A stretch of DNA of 64,000 nucleotides from Streptomyces sp. SM11 (lineage in GTDB: Bacteria > Actinomycetota > Actinomycetes > Streptomycetales > Streptomycetaceae): positions 90,307 through 154,306 of the forward strand of contig NZ_NEUE01000212.1 of NCBI RefSeq assembly GCF_002910905.1. Direction: 5' to 3'. The translations under genes were made by a program, and so were the position numbers. Within the stretch, counting starts at the first letter, position 1. The number at the start of each line of letters is the position of its first letter. The notes below the pieces were generated by a model that had not been told where the DNA came from, did no database searches, and saw only the letters and a list, made by a program, of their open reading frames with translations. Shown here piece after piece: positions 51,405-59,290 of this stretch.

Positions 51405-52418
51405 TCAGTCACCCACGACTCCGGCGTCGATGCGCCGGCCACGTGATGCGTCCACCACGACGGGGATGCCCTCCGGGATCCGGCCCTCCAGCCGTTCGAG
51501 CAGGGAGTCCACCGGTGGGAGGTCTCCGGGGACACGAACCTGGATGTACATCGTGCGTGATTTCGCGTCGACGCTCGTGACGGATGCGCCGGGCTCCTCG
51601 GCGAGCCACTGTTCCGCCGCGTCCTTCGTCTGGCCGATCCAGGCGTTGAGCAGGAGCGTGACCACGGTGTTGGCCGTCAGGGGCACGAATACGACGGTGA
51701 ACAGCAGGGTCATGGAGGCGTAAGCCCTGCGTGCGGGCCGCCGGGCCGCTCTCTCGGCCTCCACTCCGTATCCGAGCGAGGCGAAGATCACCATGCCCCC
51801 GAAGACCAGGGCGAAGAGATTCGACACGAACAGCACCAGCGCACCCAGCGCCAGCCATCCCGAAGTCTGTCCCAGGCACACCCCGACCACTACCAGGGGC
51901 GGGACGAGGGAGATGGCGATCGCGACCCCGGGGAGCACGGCGCCTACATCCCGCCGGGCCAGTGCCACCGCCCCGGCGAAGCCGGTGGCCAGCGCGGCGA
52001 TCAGGTCCATCAGACCCGGCGAGGTCCGTGACGAGATCTGACTGTTGGACAGCAGGTCGTAGTCGCCGGGGAGGGCCACCGACATGGCCATCCCGACCGC
52101 GATCACCAGCAGGCATGCGAAAAGGACGGCCCTGGCCGATCCGGTGCGGCGGCGCTGTACCGAGCCTAGGGCGATGCCCATGATCGGCGTGGACAGGGGG
52201 GCGATGATCATTGCTCCGATCACCGTCGCTGTCGAGTCGGTGAGCACTCCGCCGCCCGCGATGACCGACGACAGCGTCAGCATCGTCCAGAAGGCTGAGC
52301 GCTTGGATGTGGTGTCCCCGGACGACAGGTCGAGATCATGGCTCAGCTCGTCCAGCGAGCGGCGCTGGGAGGCAGGCAGAACTCGGGCGCGAACTTTGCT
52401 GATCACGTCACCAAACAA
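51405..52418 (-). CDS. DUF389-family membrane protein
   Basis: The 337-residue protein has about eight membrane segments. The conserved core of the family is visible: MLTLSSVIAGGGVLTDSTAT, VIGAMIIAPLSTPIMGIALG and VGAVLPGVAIAISLVPPLVV. A cytoplasmic C-terminal domain of about 75 residues follows (SRTMYIQVRVPGDLPPVDSL). The function of DUF389 is unknown; transport or signalling has been suggested. The frame opens with TTG, and a GTG four codons later is an alternative. It is not clearly in an operon. Confidence 0.87.
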   Translation of the reverse strand: MFGDVISKVRARVLPASQRRSLDELSHDLDLSSGDTTSKRSAFWTMLTLSSVIAGGGVLTDSTATVIGAMIIAPLSTPIMGIALGSVQRRRTGSARAVLFACLLVIAVGMAMSVALPGDYDLLSNSQISSRTSPGLMDLIAALATGFAGAVALARRDVGAVLPGVAIAISLVPPLVVVGVCLGQTSGWLALGALVLFVSNLFALVFGGMVIFASLGYGVEAERAARRPARRAYASMTLLFTVVFVPLTANTVVTLLLNAWIGQTKDAAEQWLAEEPGASVTSVDAKSRTMYIQVRVPGDLPPVDSLLERLEGRIPEGIPVVVDASRGRRIDAGVVGD

Positions 52419-52713
52419 CCACGATCAGCACGGTTCCGGCGTGCAGAACACGGGTTGGAAACGACGTATTGGCCAGGGGGTAGTTGGCCGGAATGAGCAA
52501 CCCCGAACTTCGTAGCGGCCGGTTCGCTAAGTCTCGTCAACGTGCCGGCCCGGCGCGCGAACAGGTCGGTTGTGCAGTTCGATGAAGCTCCTGTGCGTGG
52601 TCCGCGCTGGGCGTCATGCTGTCGGCCGACCCTGCTTCGAGCTCGTCATACGATCTTGTTGAACGTTTCTGGTCGGCCGTGACCGGTGTGATGATTCGGC
52701 CGCTCGGGATGGT

Positions 52714-53160
52714 GTGCATACCCGGCTGTGGATCGTGGACGATGACCTGTGGGCGCTGATCGAGCCGCTGCTGCCGCCCTCGCCCGAGAAGGCTCCCGGC
52801 CCCCGGCCGGTGCCGGACAGGCTGTGCCTGCAAGGCATCCTGTACGTGCTGCACAACGACATAGCCTGGCAACTTCTGCCCCTGGAGATGAGGTTCGGCG
52901 GCGACAAGGGCTACGACTCCGACCCCAACCGGCGCGAACTCCGTGAGCGCCGGATCCTCCCGGTCATCTCCCGCAGAGGCGCCCCGAACTTGGAGGGCCT
53001 GAGCAAGCTCCGCTACGTCGTCGAGCAGACCTTCGCCCTGCTCCACCGGTTCGAACGCCTCGTCGTCCGCTGGGAGCGCCGCACCGAACTCCACAACGCA
53101 TTCGCCTCCCTCGCTTGCAGTCTCATCTGCTGGAGAAGACTCAAGAAGGCTCGATCATGA
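52714..53160 (+). pseudogene. Internally deleted IS5-type transposase
   Basis: The N-terminal third (DDDLWALIEPLLPPSPEKAP, LCLQGILYVLHNDIAWQLLP) is joined in frame to the C-terminal third. The latter starts RFGGDKGYDSDPNRRELRER and runs through YVVEQTFALLHRFERLVVRW to WRRLKK. The middle, with the first catalytic Asp and surrounding strands, about 110 residues, is missing. The deletion is in frame and both ends look well preserved, so the element resembles a non-autonomous derivative. No terminal repeats were resolved. Confidence 0.8.
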
Positions 53161-53689
53161 TCGCGTTACGAGCTTTGAGGAGTCGCCGAAACTTCACGAA
53201 CGCCGAGCGGTCAGGAAGTACAGCGGGAGCAGGGTTCAAGGCCCAGTTCCTCCCGTGCTTCCTCCTCCGGTGCGGCCGCCCACTGCTCGACGGTATCCCG
53301 CTTTCCAGTCAAGGCTGGGCACTCGCTGTTGACGTGATAGGAGGTGCGGTGGATGCCTACGCGGTACATGACGATCCGCATGCTCTGCTGTCCCCTCGGT
53401 CGGTCCGTGGGTCAACCTACTTCAGCTGGCGGCAACCAATGGTGACCAGCTCGTAAGGTCGTACAGATCGAGGGGCATGCGGGGATCCCGCCCTCACTTA
53501 CCTTCTCGGAGGGATCCGGGCTCTTGGAGGCAGTCACGAACACGCGTCACGCACACGGGTCCTGAACTCCTTGTCGAACCTGAACACCACCGTGGCGCCG
53601 GCTGTCTGCCGGTCTCCGCCCGGGCGCGCCCCGAGGCCGAGCCCCCGTTCGGACACTGCCGGGCGACACCAAGATGTGGTCAGATGCAG
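53161..53689. other. No complete gene
   Basis: A minus-strand end fragment at about 53690-53534 (GATVVFRFDKEFRTRVRDAC then stop) looks like the tail of a lost protein. The rest shows nothing recognisable. Confidence 0.35.
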
Positions 53690-53937
53690 CAGTCGCATCC
53701 GGGACCACAGCCGCACGTGTCTGTCATGGCGTCCGCGGACGGTACAGCTGCGGCCGTGGGTGCGCAGCAGCCCTTGCCCTGCCAGGCGTCGCGGCCTTCC
53801 TTCACCGCGATCGCGGCGATGACGAGCGCGGCGATCGGGTCGGCCCAGGACCAGCCGAGGGTGGCGTTCAGCACCAGGCTGGCAAGCAGCACGGCGGACA
53901 GGTAGGTGCACAGCAGTGTCTGATTGGAGTCGGCGAC
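53690..53937 (-). pseudogene. C-terminal fragment of a cation-efflux (CDF) transporter
   Basis: The fragment reads HTVADSNQTLLCTYLSAVLL, then VLNATLGWSWADPIAALVIA and IAVKEGRDAWQGKGCCAPTA. It ends in a Cys-rich tail (CGCGPGCDCC) suited to metal binding. This is the last pair of helices of an actinobacterial cation diffusion facilitator. The N-terminal two thirds are missing. Upstream it abuts the ATP-grasp fragment. Confidence 0.75.
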
Positions 53938-53959
53938 CGTGTGCCCCGGGGCAGGCCGG

Positions 53960-54251
53960 GCAGGCCGGCGAGCCGGTCCCGGTCCAGGACCCGCGGCAGG
54001 TACCAGTCGAGCCGGCCGGGCTCCTGCTCCACGTAATGCCGGTCGAGGACCTTGAGCACGTACCGCTCTGCGGGGAGCAGTCCGGCCGCGTCCGCCGGGT
54101 CGGTGGTGACCAGCCCGCGCGGGATGCGTACACCGAGCTCCAGGGCCCGGGCCCGCTGCACCAACTGCCCCGGATCGGCGCCGCCGATGGAGGCCAGGGA
54201 GGCAGCAGTCAGCTGCTGGGCCAGCGCGGTCCACGCGTCCCGGTACACCAT
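53960..54251 (-). pseudogene. Fragment of an ATP-grasp-like enzyme
   Basis: The 97-codon stretch reads RDAWTALAQQLTAASLASIG, then LGVRIPRGLVTTDPADAAGL and RYVLKVLDRHYVEQEPGRLD. The VPRTLVTTDP plus VVKVL pattern is typical of the start of the ATP-grasp domain in peptide-modifying ligases. Both ends are lost: it runs into the cyclase on one side and the transporter fragment on the other. Whether it once belonged to the RiPP cluster is unknown. Confidence 0.45.
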
Positions 54252-54269
54252 CCGCCCGCCGCCGGGCGG

Positions 54270-54903
54270 CGACCGGCTCGCGCTTGCCCTTCACCCACAT
54301 CGGTGCGACGGCCTCCATGCGGATCCGGCCGCCGACCAGGCGGGTCGTCTCCTCGCCGATCAGGATCTCGTGCGGCTCGGCGTGCGACTGGAGGCGGGCG
54401 GCGGTGTGCACGACGTCCCCGACCACCCTGGCCGCGCCGCCGAGTGCCCCCGCCACCACGGCCTCTCCCGAAGCGATCCCGCAGTGGGTGTCCAGCGGCA
54501 CCCCCGCACCGGACCCTCCGGCACCGGTCCCGATGGCCGTCACGGCCTCCCGGACGGCGCACGCCGCCCGGACCGCATGCAGCGCGTCGTCCTCATGGGT
54601 GACGAACGCCCCGAATACGGCCATCACGGCGTCGCCGATGAACTTCTCGACCACACCCCCGTGTTCGGTGACCGCCGTCGTGCAGGCCCGGTAGTACCGG
54701 TCCATCGTGCGCCGCAGCGCCTCGGGGTCCAGGGTCTCGGCGAGCACCGTCGAGCCGACGAGGTCGATGAAGACCGCCGTGACGATTCTGCAGCTGTCCG
54801 ACGACGGCGCCCCCACGACGACCGGTGTGCCGCACCCGGGGCAGAACCGGGCTCCGTCCGGCACCGTGGCACGGCAACCGCCGCACCGAGCGGCACCGTT
54901 CAC
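54270..54903 (-). CDS. Class III nucleotide cyclase with zinc-ribbon, C-terminally truncated
   Basis: An N-terminal zinc ribbon (CGGCRATVPDGARFCPGCG) precedes a class III cyclase domain. AVFIDLVGSTVLAETLDPEA carries the first metal-binding Asp, and VEKFIGDAVMAVFGAFVTHE the second. ARVVGDVVHTAARLQSHAE holds the purine-binding Asp and Arg region. It should make cAMP or cGMP. The GTG start overlaps the stop of the LuxR gene in GTGA, so the two are made together. After VKGKREPVAARR the family sequence stops and unrelated remnant DNA follows, so a larger output domain has probably been lost. The true stop lies in shuffled sequence. Confidence 0.8.
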
Positions 54904-55433
54904 AGGAGCTTGAGGTCCTGTCCCTCCACCTCGCCGGTCACCGCTTCCAGCCGATCCTTGACGGAGTTGAGGACCTGGACCTCGTGCTCGCTGAGCCCCG
55001 AGAGGACCGAGCGTTGCTCGGCCGCCAGCAGGTCCACCGGGTGGCCGGCCTCACGTAGTGCGTGCAGGGCATCGAAGGGCATGGCTACCGGTACCTCGTT
55101 CCCGTAGTGCGGCCAGTCGAGCGTGACGCCGGCCGGTCCGATGGAGCACTCCACGACCGCTGCCGCCGCGAGGGCGCCGATGGCCTCCTGCCGCTTCCGC
55201 TCGTCCGCGGGCAGCGGCGGCCAGATCCCCTGGACCAGAACACCCTGGGCATACAGTCGCGCAATCATTTCCGTACGATTCGATGCGCCCGTTCTTCGGA
55301 GCATGTTGCATAAGTGAGCCGCCACCGTGTGCGGGCTGATGCACAGAGCCTCAGCGATGTCCCGGTTCGAGGAGCCGGCGGCCACGAGCGAAGCGATCAG
55401 AATCTCACGCCTGGTCAAATTCTTTGACCCCAT
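54900..55433 (-). CDS. LuxR-type regulator with a precursor-leader-like C-terminal domain
   Basis: Residues 5-60 form a LuxR/GerE helix-turn-helix (LTRREILIASLVAAGSSNRD, then CISPHTVAAHLCNML). After a linker, residues 119-177 align with the RiPP precursor at 55639. From DAL through AGHPVDLL and LSEHEVQVL to VEGQ, about 28 of 49 positions are identical, and DLKLL then ends the protein where the precursor has its core. The regulator is divergent from the precursor and coupled to the cyclase downstream. It presumably controls the cluster, and the shared domain could sense the leader or the maturation enzymes. The domain recalls one labelled aroma-sacti in public annotation; that name is from memory. 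Confidence 0.87.
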   Translation of the reverse strand: MGSKNLTRREILIASLVAAGSSNRDIAEALCISPHTVAAHLCNMLRRTGASNRTEMIARLYAQGVLVQGIWPPLPADERKRQEAIGALAAAAVVECSIGPAGVTLDWPHYGNEVPVAMPFDALHALREAGHPVDLLAAEQRSVLSGLSEHEVQVLNSVKDRLEAVTGEVEGQDLKLL

Positions 55434-55638
55434 TTCGGGGAGCGAAGCATGGGTCGGCAGAGAAGCTCCGCGCTCCCGGGCGTCAGATTAGCTGCGGGTC
55501 ATGCTCCGGACAAGCACGCCTTGAGCGGGATCACACGCCGCCGGGTTCATAGTCGATCGAGGGATATGAAAGCCGGGGAGCGCCGGAGCAGCCTTGCGTT
55601 TGCACCTGGCCGTGACCGTCTCCATGAAGGAGTGACCC

Positions 55639-55836
55639 ATGTCGCAAGCACCCCTCGACGCGCTGCGCAGCGCCGGCACCCCGGTCGACCTGCTGTCGGT
55701 GTCCGAGCGCGAGGTCTTCAACGCCCTCAGCCCGGACGAGGTCGCGGTCCTCGGCTCGATCCAGACCCGGCTCAACGCCGTGTCGGCCGCGGTCGAGGGC
55801 CAGGTGAAGGACAACCAGGTCAACGTCCTCTGCTGA
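55639..55836 (+). CDS. Putative RiPP precursor peptide with C-terminal Cys
   Basis: The 65-residue peptide starts MSQAPLDALRSAGTPVDLLS and has AAGGAG seven bases before the ATG. Residues 1-55, ending VEGQ, match the tail of the divergent LuxR regulator and look like a leader. The remaining ten residues, VKDNQVNVLC, are the likely core. The only Cys is the last residue, the right place for oxidative decarboxylation by the flavoprotein at 57297. It lies 96 bases before the radical SAM gene in the same direction. Leader and core boundaries are inferred. Confidence 0.83.
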   Translation: MSQAPLDALRSAGTPVDLLSVSEREVFNALSPDEVAVLGSIQTRLNAVSAAVEGQVKDNQVNVLC

Positions 55837-55932
55837 TTCCAGCCCCGGCGGGTCCGGCGGCAGCGACCGCCGGACCCACCGGAGAAGATGCGCCGGACCG
55901 CCGTGCACCCGGACACCCAGTGGAGCGTGATG

Positions 55933-57297
55933 ATGGACCAAGTCAGCAGATACCTGGTGCTGAGCGACCGCGCGTATGCCGACACCACCGGCGTCCCGGT
56001 CCGGCTTGCCTATAGCACCCGCACCGCGAGCACCATCGCGGTGGACCTCCCCACCGCGCGGGCACTCGAGGCCGGCGACGCCGGCGCGCTCACCCCGGCC
56101 TGGACCGGCGCCATGCGCGCGGCCCAGCTACTCGTGCCGGCCGGCGAGGACGAGCTGTCCGCCGTACTCGACCGCAACCGGCGGGCGTCGGCGGAGCGTT
56201 CGGCGGTGCACATCGCTCTGTTGCCGACCTCCTACTGCAACATGGGCTGCGCCTACTGCGGCCAGGAGCACACCCGAGGCGGGCTGTCCCACACCCATCG
56301 CAGCCGGGTCCGCGACCGCGTGCTGCGCGCCGTGACCGCCCCGGAGACGCGCAGCGCCCGCATCGACTGGTTCGGGGCCGAACCGATGATGGGCTACGCG
56401 GTCATCCGCGACCTCGCCCCCCGGTTCGTCGCCGCCGCCGCCGAGCGCGGGGTCGCCTACTCCTCTGTGATCGTCACCAACGGCTCCCTCCTCACCCCGA
56501 AGAAAATCAACACGCTCATCCACTCCTGCGGGGTCACCCATTTCGAGATCACGATCGACGGGCCGCCGGATATACATAATGAACACCGGCCACTGAAAAG
56601 CGGCCGCGGATCTTTCTGGAACATCGTGCGCGCCGTGCGTTCCGTACTCGACGAACCGGATCTGGGTCCCACCCATTTCGCGTTCCGAACGAATTTCGAT
56701 GTGCACAACCAGGACGCCATCCCCCGCTATGTCGAGCTGATGGCGGAGCTGGGTTTCAGTCACCCCCGCGTGTCCTTCTCGATCTTTCCCGTCCACTCGT
56801 GGGGAAACGACGTATCGGCGATCGAGGTGTCCAAGCACGAGTTCGCCGCACGCGAGACGGGGTGGCTCCGGCTGCTCGCCGAGCACGGGCTGCACACGCA
56901 GCTGATGCCGACCACCGCGCGGAAGGTCCTCTGCCCCGCCACGACCCGCTCGTCCGAGATCATCAGCAGCACCGGCAACATCTTCTCGTGCAGCGAGTAC
57001 CCCCTCGTCCCCGAGGCCGAGCGCACCCTCGCGCTGACGCACATCGACCGGGCAGGCACCGAACCGGTCCGGCCGCTGGGCCCCTTCGACGGCTGGAACG
57101 ACGAGATCGCCGAGGGCACCACCTGGTGCAAGGGCTGCGTCTTCATGCCCACCTGCGGCGGCGCCTGCCCCAAGGCATGGCAGGAGGGCCATCCGCCCTG
57201 CCCCAGCTACAAGTACAACGTTCAGGACAGGCTCGATCTCATCGCCGCCCAATGCGGCCTGCGCGAAGTGGCCGGTGAGCCCGCCGGAGCCCGGTGA
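55933..57297 (+). CDS. Radical SAM/SPASM peptide-modifying enzyme
   Basis: The roughly 454-residue protein has an N-terminal domain of about 90 residues, then the radical SAM cluster site CNMGCAYCGQ (C-X3-C-X2-C). A C-terminal SPASM region follows, with cysteines in LCPATTRSS, IFSCSEYPL, CKGCVFMPTCGGACP and PCPSYKYN. WFGAEPMMGY is the GGEP-type SAM motif. Enzymes of this type crosslink peptide side chains by radical chemistry. I chose the ATG at 55933 because GGAG lies seven bases upstream; ATG at 55888 is the longer option. The stop overlaps the next gene by one base. The precursor lies just upstream. Confidence 0.9.
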   Translation: MDQVSRYLVLSDRAYADTTGVPVRLAYSTRTASTIAVDLPTARALEAGDAGALTPAWTGAMRAAQLLVPAGEDELSAVLDRNRRASAERSAVHIALLPTSYCNMGCAYCGQEHTRGGLSHTHRSRVRDRVLRAVTAPETRSARIDWFGAEPMMGYAVIRDLAPRFVAAAAERGVAYSSVIVTNGSLLTPKKINTLIHSCGVTHFEITIDGPPDIHNEHRPLKSGRGSFWNIVRAVRSVLDEPDLGPTHFAFRTNFDVHNQDAIPRYVELMAELGFSHPRVSFSIFPVHSWGNDVSAIEVSKHEFAARETGWLRLLAEHGLHTQLMPTTARKVLCPATTRSSEIISSTGNIFSCSEYPLVPEAERTLALTHIDRAGTEPVRPLGPFDGWNDEIAEGTTWCKGCVFMPTCGGACPKAWQEGHPPCPSYKYNVQDRLDLIAAQCGLREVAGEPAGAR

Positions 57298-57890
57298 TGA
57301 CGGCGGAGACCGGCCCGGACTCCCCTCGCCGGCTGCTCATCGGGGTGTGCGGCTCCGGCAACGTACTCGCCGTTCCGCAGTACCTCATGGCCCTGCGTAC
57401 CGGCCTCGGACCCGGCGTCGAGATCCGCATGGCCATGACCCGCTCCGCCGCCGTGCTCGTCCCGGCCGCCACCATGCGGCTGCTGTGCCGGGACGTCTAC
57501 TGCGACGGCGAGGACGAACTGACGACCGGCCATGTCGCCCCCGCCGTCTGGGCGGAGCGGTTCGTCGTCCTGCCCGCCACGGCCAACATGCTCGGCCAGG
57601 CCGCCAACGGACTCGCCTCCGGACTTCTCAGCTCCGCACTGCTCGCCCATGAGCGCCCGGTGTTGTTCTTCCCGAGCATGAACAGCCTGATGTGGGAGCG
57701 CCCCGCCGTCCGCCGAAACGTGGACCGGCTGCGCGCTGACGGTCACGCCGTGGTGGACCCGGTGCCCGCCCCCGCCTGGCAGATCTCCGCAGGCGACGTA
57801 CGCAAGAACCTCGGGCTGCCGCCGCCGACCACCGTGACCGCGGTGATCCGCGAGTTCCTGGACATGAACGTCCGCCCGCTCGGCGGCTGA
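57297..57890 (+). CDS. HFCD-family flavoprotein, peptidyl-Cys decarboxylase-like
   Basis: The 197-residue protein has an N-terminal flavin strand-loop (LLIGVCGSGNVLAVPQYLMA). PATANMLGQAANGLA stands for the PASANT motif, and FFPSMNSLMWERPAVRRNV for the substrate-clamp MN..MW..P motif of EpiD-like enzymes. These FMN proteins oxidatively decarboxylate a C-terminal Cys of a peptide to an enethiol. The precursor at 55639 ends in Cys, which fits exactly. The start overlaps the radical SAM stop (TGATG). His in TTGHVAPAVW may be the catalytic base. Confidence 0.9.
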   Translation: MTAETGPDSPRRLLIGVCGSGNVLAVPQYLMALRTGLGPGVEIRMAMTRSAAVLVPAATMRLLCRDVYCDGEDELTTGHVAPAVWAERFVVLPATANMLGQAANGLASGLLSSALLAHERPVLFFPSMNSLMWERPAVRRNVDRLRADGHAVVDPVPAPAWQISAGDVRKNLGLPPPTTVTAVIREFLDMNVRPLGG

Positions 57891-57917
57891 GCATCGGCAC
57901 CAGCACGAGGAGGACAC

Positions 57918-59290
57918 GTGGCACCCACCGGACAGAGGTTCCGTAAGGCACTGACCAGCGGACCGATGTCGGTGCGCGGCTTCCGGCTGCTGCTCGTCGG
58001 GCAGCTCTTCTCCACGGTCGGCGACTACTGCTACGCCGTGGCGCTGCCGTGGCTGATTCTCTCCGGTGACGGCGGTCCCGTCCTGCTCGGCACGGTCCTG
58101 GCCTGCTACGGCATCCCCCGCGTCGTCACCATTCCGCTGGGCGGCCTGGTGGCCGACCGGATCGGCGGCCGGCGGGTGATGCTCGTGGCAGACCTGGTGC
58201 GGGCCGTGGCCGTGGGCATCCTCGCGGTGCTCGCCTCGGCCGGAACACCGACACTGGCCCAGCTCGCGCCCATCGCCGTCATCCTGGGCGCCTGCTCGGG
58301 GATCTTCATCCCCGCCTCGTACACCCTTCTGCCCGAACTGCTGCCCAAGAAGGACCTGGGCCGGGGCAACGCCCTGTCGACCATGGTCAACCAGGTCGGC
58401 GGACTCCTCGGGCCGACGGCGGGCGGCGCCCTGGTGGCCGCCTTCGACGTGGGCCTGGCGCTCACGGTCGACGCCGCCTCCTTCCTCGTGTCGGCGCTGG
58501 TGCTCGCCCGGATACGCTCCGGCGCGACCGCGGAGGCGCCGCAGCAGGACGGGCCCGCGGGTGCCGACGAATCCCCGGCCCGCAAGACGTCCTTCGGCGA
58601 ACTGCTTCGCCATGGGAGGCTGTTGCACGTTGTCTTGGTGGTGGCCCTCGTCTGCAACCTGGCCTTCGCCGGCACGATCGAGGTGGCCCTGCCCGAACTG
58701 GCCCGCCAGGGCATGGGCGCCACCGGCTACGGCGTCCTGCTGACCTGCCTGAGCCTGGGCGGTCTGGCCGGTTCGCTGGTGGCCGCCCGCAGCCTGCCGG
58801 TGGAGTCGCCCGCCTATCTCTTCGCCGTCCTCGCGGTCGTCATGGGCATCGCTCTGGGCGCCGTCCCGTACGCCGGGGGCCTGGTCGGCGCCGCGGTGTG
58901 CGTGTGCGTCTACGCGCTGGCAAGCGGCTGGCAGAACATCGTCGTGGTGACGATGCTGCAGGTCTGGGCCCCCCGGCACTCATCGGCCGGGTCATGAGCT
59001 TGGTCATGCTGGCCGTCATGGGCGCCTTCCCGGTCTCCGTGGCCGTGGCCGGCTTCGGGGTCCGCCACCTCGGCGCGGCCCCGTTCTTTCCGGTGGCGGG
59101 CGCGGCCATCGCCCTGTCCGTACTGGGCGCGCTCACCCAGCGCGCCTTCCGCGACCACCGCGCCGGCACCGAGTACGCCCCACCGGTCTCCGTACCGGAG
59201 GAAGCCCCGCAGAGCGGGCCCGCATCCGGCGTGCCGGCCGCCCGTGCCACGCATCCACGGCAGGAAAACAGTCAGGAGTCACAGCAATGA
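57918..59290 (+). pseudogene. MFS exporter of the RiPP cluster, frameshifted
   Basis: The first 355 residues have ten to eleven membrane segments, starting FRLLLVGQLFSTVGDYCYAV with motif A as GGLVADRIGGRRVML. Near 58972 the frame ends at GCCCCCCGGCAC. With one more C the frame continues PALIGRVMSLVMLAVMGAFP and finishes the twelfth helix, ending in QENSQESQQ. AGGAGG precedes the GTG start. The protein would export the mature peptide or give self-protection. The indel lies in a C run, so a sequencing error is quite possible. The stop overlaps the next start (ATGA). Confidence 0.85.
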
